DNA of 64,000 nucleotides from Streptomyces davaonensis JCM 4913. GTDB taxonomy: Bacteria > Actinomycetota > Actinomycetes > Streptomycetales > Streptomycetaceae. Positions 41,763 to 50,724 of this stretch are shown one piece after another (the stretch's first letter is position 1; the number at the start of each line of letters is the position of its first letter). Location: NCBI RefSeq assembly GCF_000349325.1, contig NC_020504.1, positions 6,978,053 through 7,042,052 on the forward strand, given 5' to 3'. The notes beneath the pieces were generated by a model that worked only from the letters and a program-made list of their open reading frames with translations, was not told the origin of the DNA and made no database searches. Position numbers and translations under genes: made by a program.

Positions 41763-43182
41763 CCACCAACGTCAGCGCCGTCACCCTCGACTCCATGCGT
41801 CCCTCGACCCACACCGCCAGCCGGTAGGCCCCGCCCTCCGGCGCGGGGAACACCCCGCGATAGCGCCCGCCTCCCAGGTTGCGGAGGGAACGGGTGGATT
41901 CGGACCGTCGGTCCGCGGCCCGCAGCTCGGCGACCACCAGCAACTCGTCGTGCCCGCGCATCTCGTCGGGCACCGTCACCGACACCTCGTAGGGCTCCCC
42001 GTACGCCAGCAGCGTCGGGGCCAGCACGCTCAGCGGAGGCGCGTCCTTGTCGTCCTCGCCCCGGTGGAAGCGCTCATGCTCGAGCCACCCCGAGAGCGCG
42101 TCGCGCACTCCCTGGTTGTGCTGGAGGGACCCGTGGTGCTCGTTGGGGCTGAACGAAGTCCCCACCAGATGGCCTGTATCGGCGGCATTGGCCGGCCGCG
42201 CCGACAGCCGCGGCACCGTCCCGTCCCCACCCTCGTCCACCCCGTCGATCTCCCAGGAGGGCACCAGCACACCCCCCGCGTACACCCCAGTCGTCGCCGT
42301 CGGCTGGCGTACGCCCACGACCGTCACCAGGTCGGTCCGGGAGTCGCGGCCGGGAGCCTCGGCTGCCCGGCGCAGCTCGGAGTGGAAGACGCCCGCGTCG
42401 GCGAGGAGCTTCTCGTCCGGGCCGGGCAGCCCCGTCAGGTCGCGGGCGTACGCGAGACCGTCGGCCGTCGACACGCACGCGTAGTCCGGCACCAGCTGAT
42501 GCAGGGAAGGCAGCGACCGCGCCAGCTCCGTGAGGTCCGCGCCGAACGGCCCCCACCCCTTGCGCAGCCCGTTCACCAGATGCGTCAGCGCGTTCAGCGA
42601 GCCCCGGTGCGGCGTACCCAGCGTGATCAGGCGGCGGGTGACCTCGTGGCCGCCGAGGCACTCGACGTAATACCGGGCCACCAGACCGCCCATCGAGTGG
42701 CAGATGAAGACCACGCGGGCGTCACGGCGCTCCGGGGCCGAGGAGCGCCAGCGTGCGAGTTCCTCCGCGACCCGCTCCTCCAAACAGTGAGCGTTGTAGC
42801 GGCAGGACAGACGCCAGTCGTACCCGAACTCGACAAGGTTCGCGGGCGTGCCGGGAGGATCGCTCGGTTGGCGGCTACGCAGGGTGAAATTTTGTTCGAG
42901 CCAGTGGAGTAAGGAGCTGTAGCCGTCCACCGGATGCCAGATGCCCGGGATGACGTGGAGGTCGGGCATGACACCCACCGGGCGGATGCCGTCGCCGGGG
43001 TGGTCGTCGCCGATGTCGACGGGCAGGCGCAGATCCTTGACCGACCTGCTGAAGGTGCGTAGCGCCCGCCATAACGCGCCCCCGGACACATCCCAGACCG
43101 CGCCGCCGTCGGCGTCGGCCAGCCGGGTCCCCATGATGCCCGGCAGCACCACCACGAGGTCATGGACAGGTGCACGCTTCAT
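41746..43182 (-). CDS. LCAT/PGAP1-like alpha/beta-hydrolase (first gene of accessory operon)
   Basis: A 478-residue hydrolase resembling lecithin:cholesterol acyltransferase-type lipases. An oxyanion segment LPGIMGTRL (about 13-21) opens the fold. The nucleophile elbow is ICHSMGG (Ser163) with Cys in place of the usual first Gly. The acid is Asp320 in GGDGTVPRL, and the His is in NEHHGSL (about 349-350). A beta-rich C-terminal domain (about 395-478) looks Ig-like. ATG 43182 has GGGGGGAG upstream. One TTA codon occurs at residue 91 (42910-42912). It may attack membrane lipid; this is inference. Confidence 0.88.
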   Translation of the reverse strand: MKRAPVHDLVVVLPGIMGTRLADADGGAVWDVSGGALWRALRTFSRSVKDLRLPVDIGDDHPGDGIRPVGVMPDLHVIPGIWHPVDGYSSLLHWLEQNFTLRSRQPSDPPGTPANLVEFGYDWRLSCRYNAHCLEERVAEELARWRSSAPERRDARVVFICHSMGGLVARYYVECLGGHEVTRRLITLGTPHRGSLNALTHLVNGLRKGWGPFGADLTELARSLPSLHQLVPDYACVSTADGLAYARDLTGLPGPDEKLLADAGVFHSELRRAAEAPGRDSRTDLVTVVGVRQPTATTGVYAGGVLVPSWEIDGVDEGGDGTVPRLSARPANAADTGHLVGTSFSPNEHHGSLQHNQGVRDALSGWLEHERFHRGEDDKDAPPLSVLAPTLLAYGEPYEVSVTVPDEMRGHDELLVVAELRAADRRSESTRSLRNLGGGRYRGVFPAPEGGAYRLAVWVEGRMESRVTALTLVGELGE

Positions 43183-43200
43183 GCGGCTCCCCCCGTTGTG

Positions 43201-43216
43201 CGTGAGTTCACTCACG
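43201..43216. promoter_or_regulatory. Inverted repeat upstream of the accessory operon
   Basis: CGTGAGT-TC-ACTCACG is a perfect 7-bp dyad with a 2-nt spacer. It lies 19-34 nt upstream of the lipase ATG, in the expected position for an operator or a promoter-proximal hairpin. No regulator gene is adjacent. Confidence 0.4.
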
Positions 43217-43250
43217 GTAGCGGGGCGACCCCAGCACTGGCAGGGGAATG

Positions 43251-43288
43251 CGACGCCCCCGCCCGGAGAACTCCGGACGGGGGCGTCG
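43251..43288 (-). terminator. Strong terminator downstream of sucB
   Basis: An 11-bp stem CGACGCCCCCG (43251-43261) pairs with 43278-43288. The loop contains a second perfect stem (CCGGAG-AA-CTCCGG), giving an extended hairpin of about 17 bp. It separates sucB from the accessory operon. Confidence 0.9.
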
Positions 43289-43322
43289 TACCAGCGAAGC
43301 GGCTGGTCAGCGATGCGGCTGG

Positions 43323-45077
43323 TTACAGGCCGAGCTCGACCTCGAACTCGCCCGCCTCCAGGATCGCCTTGACCGCGGTCAGGTAACGGGCCGCGTCGGC
43401 GCCGTCCACCAGACGGTGGTCGTAGGACAGGGTCAGGTAGGTCATGTCACGGATGCCGATGACCGAGCCCTCCTCCGTCTCGATGACGGCCGGGCGCTTG
43501 ACCGTGGCGCCGATGCCGAGGATCGCGACCTGGCCCGGCGGCACGATGATCGTGTCGAAGAGCGCACCGCGCGAACCGGTGTTGGAGATGGTGAAGGTCG
43601 CGCCCGACAGCTCGTCCGGCGTGATCTTGTTGGCGCGGACCTTGCCGGCCAGGTCGGCGGTCGCCTTGGCGATACCGGCCAGGTTGAGGTCACCGGCGTG
43701 CTTGATGACCGGGGTCATCAGGCCCTTCTCGGAGTCCACCGCGATACCGATGTTCTCGGTGTCGAAGTAGGTGATGGTCCCCTCGGCCTCGTTGATCTTG
43801 GCGTTGATCGGCGCGTGCGCCTTCAGCGCCTGGGCCGCGGCCTTGACGAAGAACGGCATCGGGGAGAGCTTGACGCCCTCACGCGCCGCGAACGCGTCCT
43901 TGGCACGGGCGCGCAGCTTCATCAGACGCGTGACGTCGACCTCGACGACCGACGACAGCTGGGCCTGCTCGTGCAGCGCCTTGACCATGTTGTCGCCGAT
44001 GACCTTGCGGATGCGCGGCATCTTGACGGTCTGGCCGCGGAGGGGAGAGACCTCCAGGGCCGGGGCCTTCCGCGCGGCGGCCGGGGCGGCAGCGGCGGGA
44101 GCCGGAGCAGCGGCGGCGGCCTTCGCGGCCTCGGCGGCGGCGAGCACGTCCTGCTTGCGGATACGACCGCCGACGCCGGTGCCCTTGACGGTGGCCAGGT
44201 CGACGCCGTTCTCGGCGGCGAGCTTGCGCACCAGCGGGGTGACGTAGGCACCCTCGTCGGTCGCCTGCGCGGCGGCGGGCGCCGGAGCGGCCGGGGCCGG
44301 GGTGACCGGGGCCGGAGCGACCGGAGCCGGGGCGGCGGCGACCGGGGCGGGCGCGGGAGCCGGGGCCGGAGCGGCGGGCGCGGCCGGAGCCGGAGCCGGA
44401 GCCGGGGCGGCGACCGGGGCGGGGGCGGCGGGGGCCGGGGCAGCGGCCGGAGCCGCACCCGGGGCGCCGATGACGGCGAGCTTGGCGCCGACCTCGGCGG
44501 TCTCGTCCTCGCCGACCACGATCTCCAGCAGCACACCGGAGGTGGGCGCCGGGATCTCGGTGTCGACCTTGTCGGTGGAGACCTCGAGCAGCGGCTCGTC
44601 GGCGTCCACGCTGTCGCCGACCGACTTCAGCCAGCGGGTGACGGTGCCCTCGGTGACGGACTCACCGAGCGCGGGCAGCACCACGTCGGTGCCGACGGCG
44701 GCACCGGCCGGGGCGGCGGCGGGCGCGGGGGCGACGGGGGCCTCGGCCACGGGGGCCGGGGCGGCCGGGGCCTCGGCGACCGGCGCCGGAGCCGCGACGG
44801 GCTCGGCGGCGGGGGCCGGGGCGGCCACGGGGGCGCCGGTGCCGTCGTCGATGACGGCCAGCTCGGCGCCGACCTCAACGGTCTCGTCCTCGGCGACCTT
44901 GATGGAGGCCAGGATGCCGGCGGCGGGGGAGGGGATCTCGGTGTCGACCTTGTCGGTCGACACCTCGAGCAGCGGCTCGTCGGCCTCGACGCGCTCGCCC
45001 TCGGCCTTCAGCCAGCGGGTGACAGTGCCCTCGGTGACGCTCTCGCCGAGCGCCGGAAGGGTTACGGAAACCGCCAT
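43323..45077 (-). CDS. sucB: Dihydrolipoamide acyltransferase E2 (two lipoyl domains)
   Basis: A 584-residue E2. Two lipoyl domains (about residues 2-76 and 130-205) each carry the lipoylated Lys in [11 protein letters not shown], the first being Lys43. Long Ala/Pro-rich linkers follow each domain. A peripheral-subunit-binding domain ([33 protein letters not shown] region) precedes the catalytic domain with [16 protein letters not shown]. In actinobacteria such an E2 serves both pyruvate and 2-oxoglutarate dehydrogenases. It lies 60 nt downstream of lpd on the same strand, and lipoylation would come from LipA and LipB. Confidence 0.95.
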   Translation of the reverse strand: MAVSVTLPALGESVTEGTVTRWLKAEGERVEADEPLLEVSTDKVDTEIPSPAAGILASIKVAEDETVEVGAELAVIDDGTGAPVAAPAPAAEPVAAPAPVAEAPAAPAPVAEAPVAPAPAAAPAGAAVGTDVVLPALGESVTEGTVTRWLKSVGDSVDADEPLLEVSTDKVDTEIPAPTSGVLLEIVVGEDETAEVGAKLAVIGAPGAAPAAAPAPAAPAPVAAPAPAPAPAAPAAPAPAPAPAPVAAAPAPVAPAPVTPAPAAPAPAAAQATDEGAYVTPLVRKLAAENGVDLATVKGTGVGGRIRKQDVLAAAEAAKAAAAAPAPAAAAPAAARKAPALEVSPLRGQTVKMPRIRKVIGDNMVKALHEQAQLSSVVEVDVTRLMKLRARAKDAFAAREGVKLSPMPFFVKAAAQALKAHAPINAKINEAEGTITYFDTENIGIAVDSEKGLMTPVIKHAGDLNLAGIAKATADLAGKVRANKITPDELSGATFTISNTGSRGALFDTIIVPPGQVAILGIGATVKRPAVIETEEGSVIGIRDMTYLTLSYDHRLVDGADAARYLTAVKAILEAGEFEVELGL

Positions 45078-45137
45078 GGTTTCGGTTGCTCCTAACGGAT
45101 TGCGGAAGTCTGTGTCGTCGCGTTCGTCGACCGAGGG

Positions 45138-46526
45138 TCAGTCGTGCGCGTGCAGCGGCTTGCCGGCCAGGGCCAGGTGGGCCTCGCCGAGCGCCTCGTT
45201 CTGCGTCGGGTGGGCGTGGATGAGCTGGGCGACCTCGGCCGGCAGCGCTTCCCAGTTGTAGATCAGCTGGGCCTCGCCGACCTGCTCGCCCATGCGGTCG
45301 CCGACCATGTGGACGCCGACGACGGCACCGTCCTTCACCTGGACGAGCTTGATCTCGCCCGCGGTGTTGAGGATCTTGCTCTTGCCGTTGCCCGCCAGGT
45401 TGTACTTCAGAGCGACGACCTTGTCCGCACCGTAGATCTCCTTGGCCTTGGCCTCGGTGATGCCCACGGAGGCGACCTCCGGGTGGCAGTACGTCACGCG
45501 GGGGACACCGTCGTAGTCGATCGGCACGGCCTTCAGACCGGCCAGCCGCTCCGCCACCAGGATGCCCTCGGCGAAGCCGACGTGCGCGAGCTGGAGGGTC
45601 GGGACGAGGTCACCGACGGCGGAGATGGTGGGCACATTGGTGCGCATGTACTCGTCGACCAGGACGTAGCCGCGGTCCATCGCGACGCCCTGCTCCTCGT
45701 AACCGAGACCGGCCGAGACCGGGCCGCGGCCGACGGCGACCAGCAGCACCTCGGCCTCGAACTCCTTGCCGTCGGCGAGGGTGACCTTGACACCGTCCTG
45801 GGTGTACTCGGCCTTCTGGAAGAAGGTGCCCAGGTTGAACTTGATGCCACGCTTGCGGAACGCGCGCTCAAGAAGCTTGGAGGAGTTCTCGTCCTCGACC
45901 GGGACGAGGTGCTTCAGGCCCTCGATGACGGTGACGTCCGCACCGAAGGACTTCCACGCCGAGGCGAACTCGACGCCGATGACACCGCCGCCGAGGATGA
46001 TCGCGGACTTGGGCACGCGGTCCAGGACGAGGGCGTGGTCGGAGGAGATGATGCGGTTGCCGTCGATCTCCAGGCCCGGCAGCGACTTCGGCACGGAGCC
46101 GGTCGCCAGCAGGACGTGGCGGCCCTGGATGCGCTGGCCGTTCACATCGACGGAGGTGGGGGAGGACAGCCGGCCGGCGCCCTCGATGTACGTCACCTTG
46201 CGGGAGGCGACCAGACCCTGGAGGCCCTTGTACAGACCGGCGATCACGCCGTCCTTGTACTTGTGGACCCCGGCGATGTCGATGCCCTCGAAGGTGGTCT
46301 TCACACCGAACTGCTCGCTCTCGCGAGCCTGGTCGGCGATCTCACCGGCGTGCAGCAGAGCCTTGGTGGGAATGCAACCCCGGTGCAGGCAGGTGCCGCC
46401 GACCTTGTCCTTCTCGATCAGGGCGACGTCCAGGCCCAGCTGCGCCCCGCGCAGGGCCGCGGCGTAACCACCGCTACCACCGCCGAGGATCACTAGGTCG
46501 AAAACGGTGCTGGCGTCGTTCGCCAC
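45138..46526 (-). CDS. lpdA: Dihydrolipoyl dehydrogenase (E3)
   Basis: A 462-residue flavoprotein that reoxidises dihydrolipoyl groups with NAD. The FAD motif is LVILGGGSGGYAAALRGAQLG, the redox disulfide is GGTCLHRGCIPTK (CX4C), the NAD motif is AIILGGGVIGVEFA, and the C-terminal active His-Glu pair is in HAHPTQNEALGEA. GTG 46526 has GGAGG 7 nt upstream. It is the promoter-proximal gene of lpd-sucB, so E2 and E3 are made together. Confidence 0.97.
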   Translation of the reverse strand: MANDASTVFDLVILGGGSGGYAAALRGAQLGLDVALIEKDKVGGTCLHRGCIPTKALLHAGEIADQARESEQFGVKTTFEGIDIAGVHKYKDGVIAGLYKGLQGLVASRKVTYIEGAGRLSSPTSVDVNGQRIQGRHVLLATGSVPKSLPGLEIDGNRIISSDHALVLDRVPKSAIILGGGVIGVEFASAWKSFGADVTVIEGLKHLVPVEDENSSKLLERAFRKRGIKFNLGTFFQKAEYTQDGVKVTLADGKEFEAEVLLVAVGRGPVSAGLGYEEQGVAMDRGYVLVDEYMRTNVPTISAVGDLVPTLQLAHVGFAEGILVAERLAGLKAVPIDYDGVPRVTYCHPEVASVGITEAKAKEIYGADKVVALKYNLAGNGKSKILNTAGEIKLVQVKDGAVVGVHMVGDRMGEQVGEAQLIYNWEALPAEVAQLIHAHPTQNEALGEAHLALAGKPLHAHD

Positions 46527-46720
46527 GTCACGTCCTCCATGCATGTGCGCCACCGGTCTCCAGTGACCGGTCGGCGGCTGGTGTCCGGCCGCTCGTTCTT
46601 TCGGCCCTTGGTGGGGCCCTGTCCTGCCGAGCCCCATCTTCGCACTTGTCGGAGGGGAACGAGACGCGGGGCCGACGTGTGAGACACCACACGCTCATAA
46701 GGGAGCGCGTCACGAGCAGG

Positions 46721-46759
46721 CGACGGGGCCTCGCACTACCCGCACGCGAGGCCCCGTCG
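46721..46759. terminator. Terminator downstream of pepA
   Basis: A 14-bp perfect inverted repeat (46721-46734 and 46746-46759; core GACGGGGCCTCGC) with an 11-nt loop. It lies about 50 nt after the pepA stop and upstream of lpd. The remaining part of the 46527-46808 gap shows no gene. Confidence 0.88.
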
Positions 46760-46808
46760 AGTGGATCGGCCCAGGTTGGGTCGGCCCGGGCGGATCAATG
46801 CCGTCGGA

Positions 46809-48332
46809 TCAGCCCAGGTCGCCCTCGGCCGTCAGTTCGGCGAGCCGCACCAGCGTCCGCACCGCGGAGCCCGTACCGCCCTTGGGCGTGTAACCGAAGG
46901 GCCCCTGCTCGTTGAAGGCGGGCCCGGCGATGTCGATGTGCGCCCAGGTGATGCCCTCGCCGACGAACTCGCGCAGGAAGATGCCCGCGACCAGGCCGCC
47001 GCCCATTCGCTCACCCATGTTGGCGAGGTCGGCGGTGGGGGAGTCCATGCCCTTGCGCAGGTGGTCGGGGAGCGGCATCGGCCAGGACGCCTCGCCGACC
47101 TCCTCCGCGGCCTCCACGATCGCCGTACGGAACGCGTCGTCGTTGGCCATGACACCGAACGTCCGGTTGCCCAGCGCGAGCACCATCGCGCCGGTCAGCG
47201 TCGCCACGTCCACGATCGCGTCCGGCTTCTCCTCCGACGCCGCCCACAGCGCGTCGGCCAGCACCAGCCGGCCCTCGGCGTCGGTGTTCAGCACCTCGAC
47301 GGTCTTGCCGCTGTACATGCGCAGCACGTCACCCGGGCGGGTGGCGGAACCGGACGGCATGTTCTCGGCGAGCGCCAGCCAGCCGGTGACGTTGACCTCG
47401 AGGCCGAGGCGTGCCGCCGCGACGACGGCGGCGAACACCGCGGCCGCACCGCTCATGTCGCACTTCATCGTCTCGTTGTGGCCCGCCGGCTTCAGCGAGA
47501 TGCCGCCCGAGTCGTAGGTGATGCCCTTGCCGACGAACGCGAGGTGCTTGCTCGCCTTGGAGTGCGTGTACGTCAGCTTCACCAGCCGCGGACCCGCGGC
47601 GGACCCGGCGCCGACGCCGAGGATGCCGCCGTAGCCGCCCTTGGTGAGGGCCTTCTCGTCGAGCACCTGCACCTTGATGCCGTGCTCCTTGCCCGCCGCC
47701 TGCGCTACGGCGGCGAACGCCTCGGGGTAGAGGTCGTTCGGCGGGGTGTTGATCAGGTCACGCGCGCGGTTGAGCTCCTCGGTGACGGCGGTGGCCCGCT
47801 CGACCGCGGCCTTGAACGCCTTGTCCCGCGGCTTCCCGCCGAGCAGGGCGACCTCGGCGAGCGGCGCCTTGCCGTTGCCCTTCGGGCTCTTGGCGTTGTC
47901 CTTGTAGGCGTCGAAGGAGTACGCGCCCAGTAGTGCGCCCTCGGCGATCGCGCCGGCGTCGGCGGCGTCGGTGAGGGGCAGGGCGAAGGCGGCCTTCTTG
48001 GACCCGGCGAGCGCGCGGGCGGCGGCACCGGCGGCCTTGCGCAGCGCCTCCGCGTCGTACTCGGCGTCCTTCTCGGGCTCCGCGCCGAGGCCGACGGCGA
48101 TCACGAGGGGGGCCTTGAAGCCGGCCGGGGCGGGGAGCTTGGTCACCTCGCCCTCGCCGCCGGAGGCACCGAGGGTCTCCAGGACGCCGGCGAGCTTGCC
48201 GTCGTAGGCCTTGTCCAGGGCTTCGGCACCCGGGGCGACCACGGGGCCCTTTGCGCCCTTGGCGACACCGATCACGATCGCGTCGGCCCGGAGGCCGGGC
48301 GCCGCGGCGGTGCTGAGAGTGAGAGCAGTCAC
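46809..48332 (-). CDS. pepA: Leucyl aminopeptidase (M17)
   Basis: A 507-residue di-metal aminopeptidase of family M17 that removes N-terminal residues from peptides in the cytosol. The catalytic domain has VGKGITYDSGGISLKP, MKCDMSGAAAV and the hallmark NTDAEGRLVLAD, which supply metal ligands. A C-terminal WAHIDIAGPAFNE is also conserved. The length matches the family. GTG 48332 is the start. It is divergent from the exopolysaccharide operon, with 341 bp shared upstream. Confidence 0.97.
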   Translation of the reverse strand: MTALTLSTAAAPGLRADAIVIGVAKGAKGPVVAPGAEALDKAYDGKLAGVLETLGASGGEGEVTKLPAPAGFKAPLVIAVGLGAEPEKDAEYDAEALRKAAGAAARALAGSKKAAFALPLTDAADAGAIAEGALLGAYSFDAYKDNAKSPKGNGKAPLAEVALLGGKPRDKAFKAAVERATAVTEELNRARDLINTPPNDLYPEAFAAVAQAAGKEHGIKVQVLDEKALTKGGYGGILGVGAGSAAGPRLVKLTYTHSKASKHLAFVGKGITYDSGGISLKPAGHNETMKCDMSGAAAVFAAVVAAARLGLEVNVTGWLALAENMPSGSATRPGDVLRMYSGKTVEVLNTDAEGRLVLADALWAASEEKPDAIVDVATLTGAMVLALGNRTFGVMANDDAFRTAIVEAAEEVGEASWPMPLPDHLRKGMDSPTADLANMGERMGGGLVAGIFLREFVGEGITWAHIDIAGPAFNEQGPFGYTPKGGTGSAVRTLVRLAELTAEGDLG

Positions 48333-48673
48333 GGTGGTGATTTCTCGCTTCCGATGTGAAGTTGCTGGCCGAAATGTGGTGGGTCGACCGGGCCCGACAG
48401 CCGACCCTAAGTCCGACCTCAGGGTTCTGGCTCAGTGGGGCCTTCCGCGGTGCGGCCTGACACTCGGCATGAGCCTACGCGCGTGTGTCCCGTTCGCTCA
48501 TTCCTGCGGGCGTTCACCTGTCAGTGGCGTCGTGGCCACTTCCCAACCCTCACTCCCGGTGACCTGAGACACACTCATCGCGTTCCGGTGAGCCGACGGC
48601 TCGCCGCGTTGCGTAATTTCCAAGGATCCCCCCGGATTTACCACCGGGGGATCTTCTGGGGGGAGGACGACAC
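48333..48673. other. 341-bp divergent intergenic region with leader hairpin
   Basis: No gene is supported here. It must hold the pepA and exopolysaccharide-operon promoters. The only structure I find is the hairpin at 48625-48653, directly ahead of the ribosome site GGGGGGAGG of the deacetylase gene. Confidence 0.6.
48625..48653 (+). promoter_or_regulatory. 5'-leader hairpin before the deacetylase ribosome site
   Basis: GATCCCCCCGG (48625-48635) pairs with CCGGGGGATC (48644-48653) with one bulged C and an 8-nt loop. The C-run could alternatively pair with the Shine-Dalgarno G-run (about 48657-48664). The two structures are mutually exclusive, a layout suited to translational control. Confidence 0.5.
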
Positions 48674-50710
48674 ATGGCGCACCGTGCGCGCAGATGGAGA
48701 AACACCGCAGCCGCCCTGACGGCCGCGGGAGTGATGACGCTGGGCCCGGGGGCGCCCGGCGCGTCGGCCGCGGTGGAGCCGCGCGTCGATCTGCGGGTGC
48801 TGGTGGTGGACGACGGCGGCAGCGCCGTACGCGCCATCGCCGCCCAGCTGAGCAGCACCGGCATCCCGTACACCACGATCGACCTGAACGACTCCGCCCG
48901 TCCGGCGGTGACCGCGAGCTTCCTCAGCGACACGGTGAACGGCCGGCCGCGGGCGAAGTTCCAGGGCGTGGTACTGCCCAACGAGGCCCCGTTCGGCACC
49001 GGTTCCACCGAGCAGACCGCGCTGGAGACCTACGAGCGGACCTACGGCATCCCGCAGGTCGACGCCTACACCTGGGCGCACCCGGGTGTCGGCCTCGACT
49101 ACACCTCCGAGGGCGGCTGGACCGGCAGCCTCGACGGCCGCGCGGCCTCCGTCACCGCCGCCGGGAAGTCCTCGTGGTTCGGGTATCTCGACGGCGCCTT
49201 CACCTTCGAGGACAACGCCCCCTCGGTCCAGGAGAGTTACGGCTACGTCGCCCGCCCCCGCGCCGGGTTCACCAGCTATGTCGACCTCCCGGTCCCCGAA
49301 GGCACCGGGCGCGGCAGCCTGGTCGGCGAGTACGCCCACGACGGGCGCCGCGAGCTGGTGGTGACTTTCGCCTACAACCAGCACCAGCAGCAGTTCCGGC
49401 TGCTCGCCCGGGGCATCGTCGAGTGGCTGACCCAGGGCGTCCATCTGGGCCAGGACCGTAACTACTTCGCGGTCCACATCGACGACGTCTTCGCGCCCGA
49501 CGCCCGCTGGGACACCGAGCGCAACTGCACGCCCGGCGACATCGACTGCGTCGGCGGCGGCGAGGAGACCAACCCGATCCGCATGACGGCCGAGGACGCG
49601 GCCTACGCGGCGGAGTGGCAGCGCACGCAGGGCTTCACCCTCGACATGGTCTTCAACGCCGGTTCCGGCGAGGAGTGGAAGACGGAACACGGCGGCACCG
49701 ACCCGCTCGCCGCCCGCCTGCTCACGGACCGTGCGCAGTACCGCTGGATCAACCACACCTACACGCACCCCTTCCTCGGCTGCGTCCAGGACACCTCGAC
49801 GGTGCCGTGGACCTGCGCGAAGAACCCCGACGGCTCGACGAAGTACATGAGCCGCTCCGAGATCGCCGCGCAGATCCGCGACAACCACAACTGGGCGGTC
49901 GGCAAGGGCCTTCCGGTCGACCGCACCGAGCTGGTGACGGGTGAGCACTCGGGCCTCAGGACGCTGCCGCAGCAGCCGAACGACAACCCGAACCTGGCCG
50001 GCGCCCTCGCCGACAACGGCGTGAAGTGGGTCGCCTCGGACAACTCCCGCGAGCCCGAACAGCGCGCGGTGGGCGCCGCCCTGACGGTGCCCCGGCACCC
50101 GATGAACGTGTACTACAACGTCGGCACCGAGGCCGAGATGACCGACGAGTACAACTGGATCTACACCTCCGCCGAGGACGGCGGCAGCGGAGTCTGCACC
50201 ACCAACCCCGCCTCCACCTGCCTCGACGCACCGCTCGACCCGGCCACCGGCTACGACGGCCACATCGTCCCGCAGGAGGCCCGCATCGCCCTCGGGCACG
50301 TCGTCAACAACGACCCGCGCCCGCACTACGTCCACCAGTCCAACCTCGCCGAGGACCGCATCCTCTACCCGGTGGTGGACAAGGTCCTGGCCGACTACCG
50401 GGCCCTGTTCGCCGACAGCACCCCGGTGCAGAACCTCTCCCAGAAATCGATCGGCACCGAGTTCCAGCGCCGCGCCGCCTGGCGTACGGCGGTGGCGAAC
50501 AACAAGGTCACGGCGTACCGCATCGGCACGACCGTCACCGTCAGTGCGCCGTCCGGAACGCAGATCCCGGTGACGGCGCCGGAGGGCACGAGGAAGCAAC
50601 TGCTGCTCGGCACCACCGTGTTCGGCACGCCGTACGCGGGTGAGCGCTCGGGCTGGGCCACACCGGCCGCGCTCCAGTCCGCTCTCACGCTGAAACTGCC
50701 GTCGGCGTAA
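48674..50710 (+). CDS. Secreted CE18-like (Agd3-type) polysaccharide deacetylase
   Basis: A 678-residue exported protein. The twin-basic hydrophobic signal peptide ends near residue 33 (GASAAVEP). After an N-terminal domain, a NodB-like core shows HIDDVFAPD (His268, Asp270, Asp271) and INHTYTHPFLG (His361, His365), the metal-binding Asp-His-His set. The layout and motifs match Agd3, the founding CE18 enzyme, which deacetylates fungal galactosaminogalactan. Downstream genes encode other counterparts of that pathway. It would give the polymer positive charge outside the cell. A hairpin after its stop may limit read-through. Confidence 0.82.
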   Translation: MAHRARRWRNTAAALTAAGVMTLGPGAPGASAAVEPRVDLRVLVVDDGGSAVRAIAAQLSSTGIPYTTIDLNDSARPAVTASFLSDTVNGRPRAKFQGVVLPNEAPFGTGSTEQTALETYERTYGIPQVDAYTWAHPGVGLDYTSEGGWTGSLDGRAASVTAAGKSSWFGYLDGAFTFEDNAPSVQESYGYVARPRAGFTSYVDLPVPEGTGRGSLVGEYAHDGRRELVVTFAYNQHQQQFRLLARGIVEWLTQGVHLGQDRNYFAVHIDDVFAPDARWDTERNCTPGDIDCVGGGEETNPIRMTAEDAAYAAEWQRTQGFTLDMVFNAGSGEEWKTEHGGTDPLAARLLTDRAQYRWINHTYTHPFLGCVQDTSTVPWTCAKNPDGSTKYMSRSEIAAQIRDNHNWAVGKGLPVDRTELVTGEHSGLRTLPQQPNDNPNLAGALADNGVKWVASDNSREPEQRAVGAALTVPRHPMNVYYNVGTEAEMTDEYNWIYTSAEDGGSGVCTTNPASTCLDAPLDPATGYDGHIVPQEARIALGHVVNNDPRPHYVHQSNLAEDRILYPVVDKVLADYRALFADSTPVQNLSQKSIGTEFQRRAAWRTAVANNKVTAYRIGTTVTVSAPSGTQIPVTAPEGTRKQLLLGTTVFGTPYAGERSGWATPAALQSALTLKLPSA

Positions 50711-50724
50711 GCCGGCCCCACCGC

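Noticed and set aside
44100..44850. Tandem GCC/GGC-rich repeat in the E2 gene
   Set aside because: It encodes the normal Ala/Pro-rich interdomain linkers of E2 proteins, not a separate repeat element.
43248..45095. A 615-codon plus-strand frame over sucB
   Set aside because: It is the complement of the Ala/Pro linkers of the E2 gene, and its Gly/Arg-rich translation is compositional.
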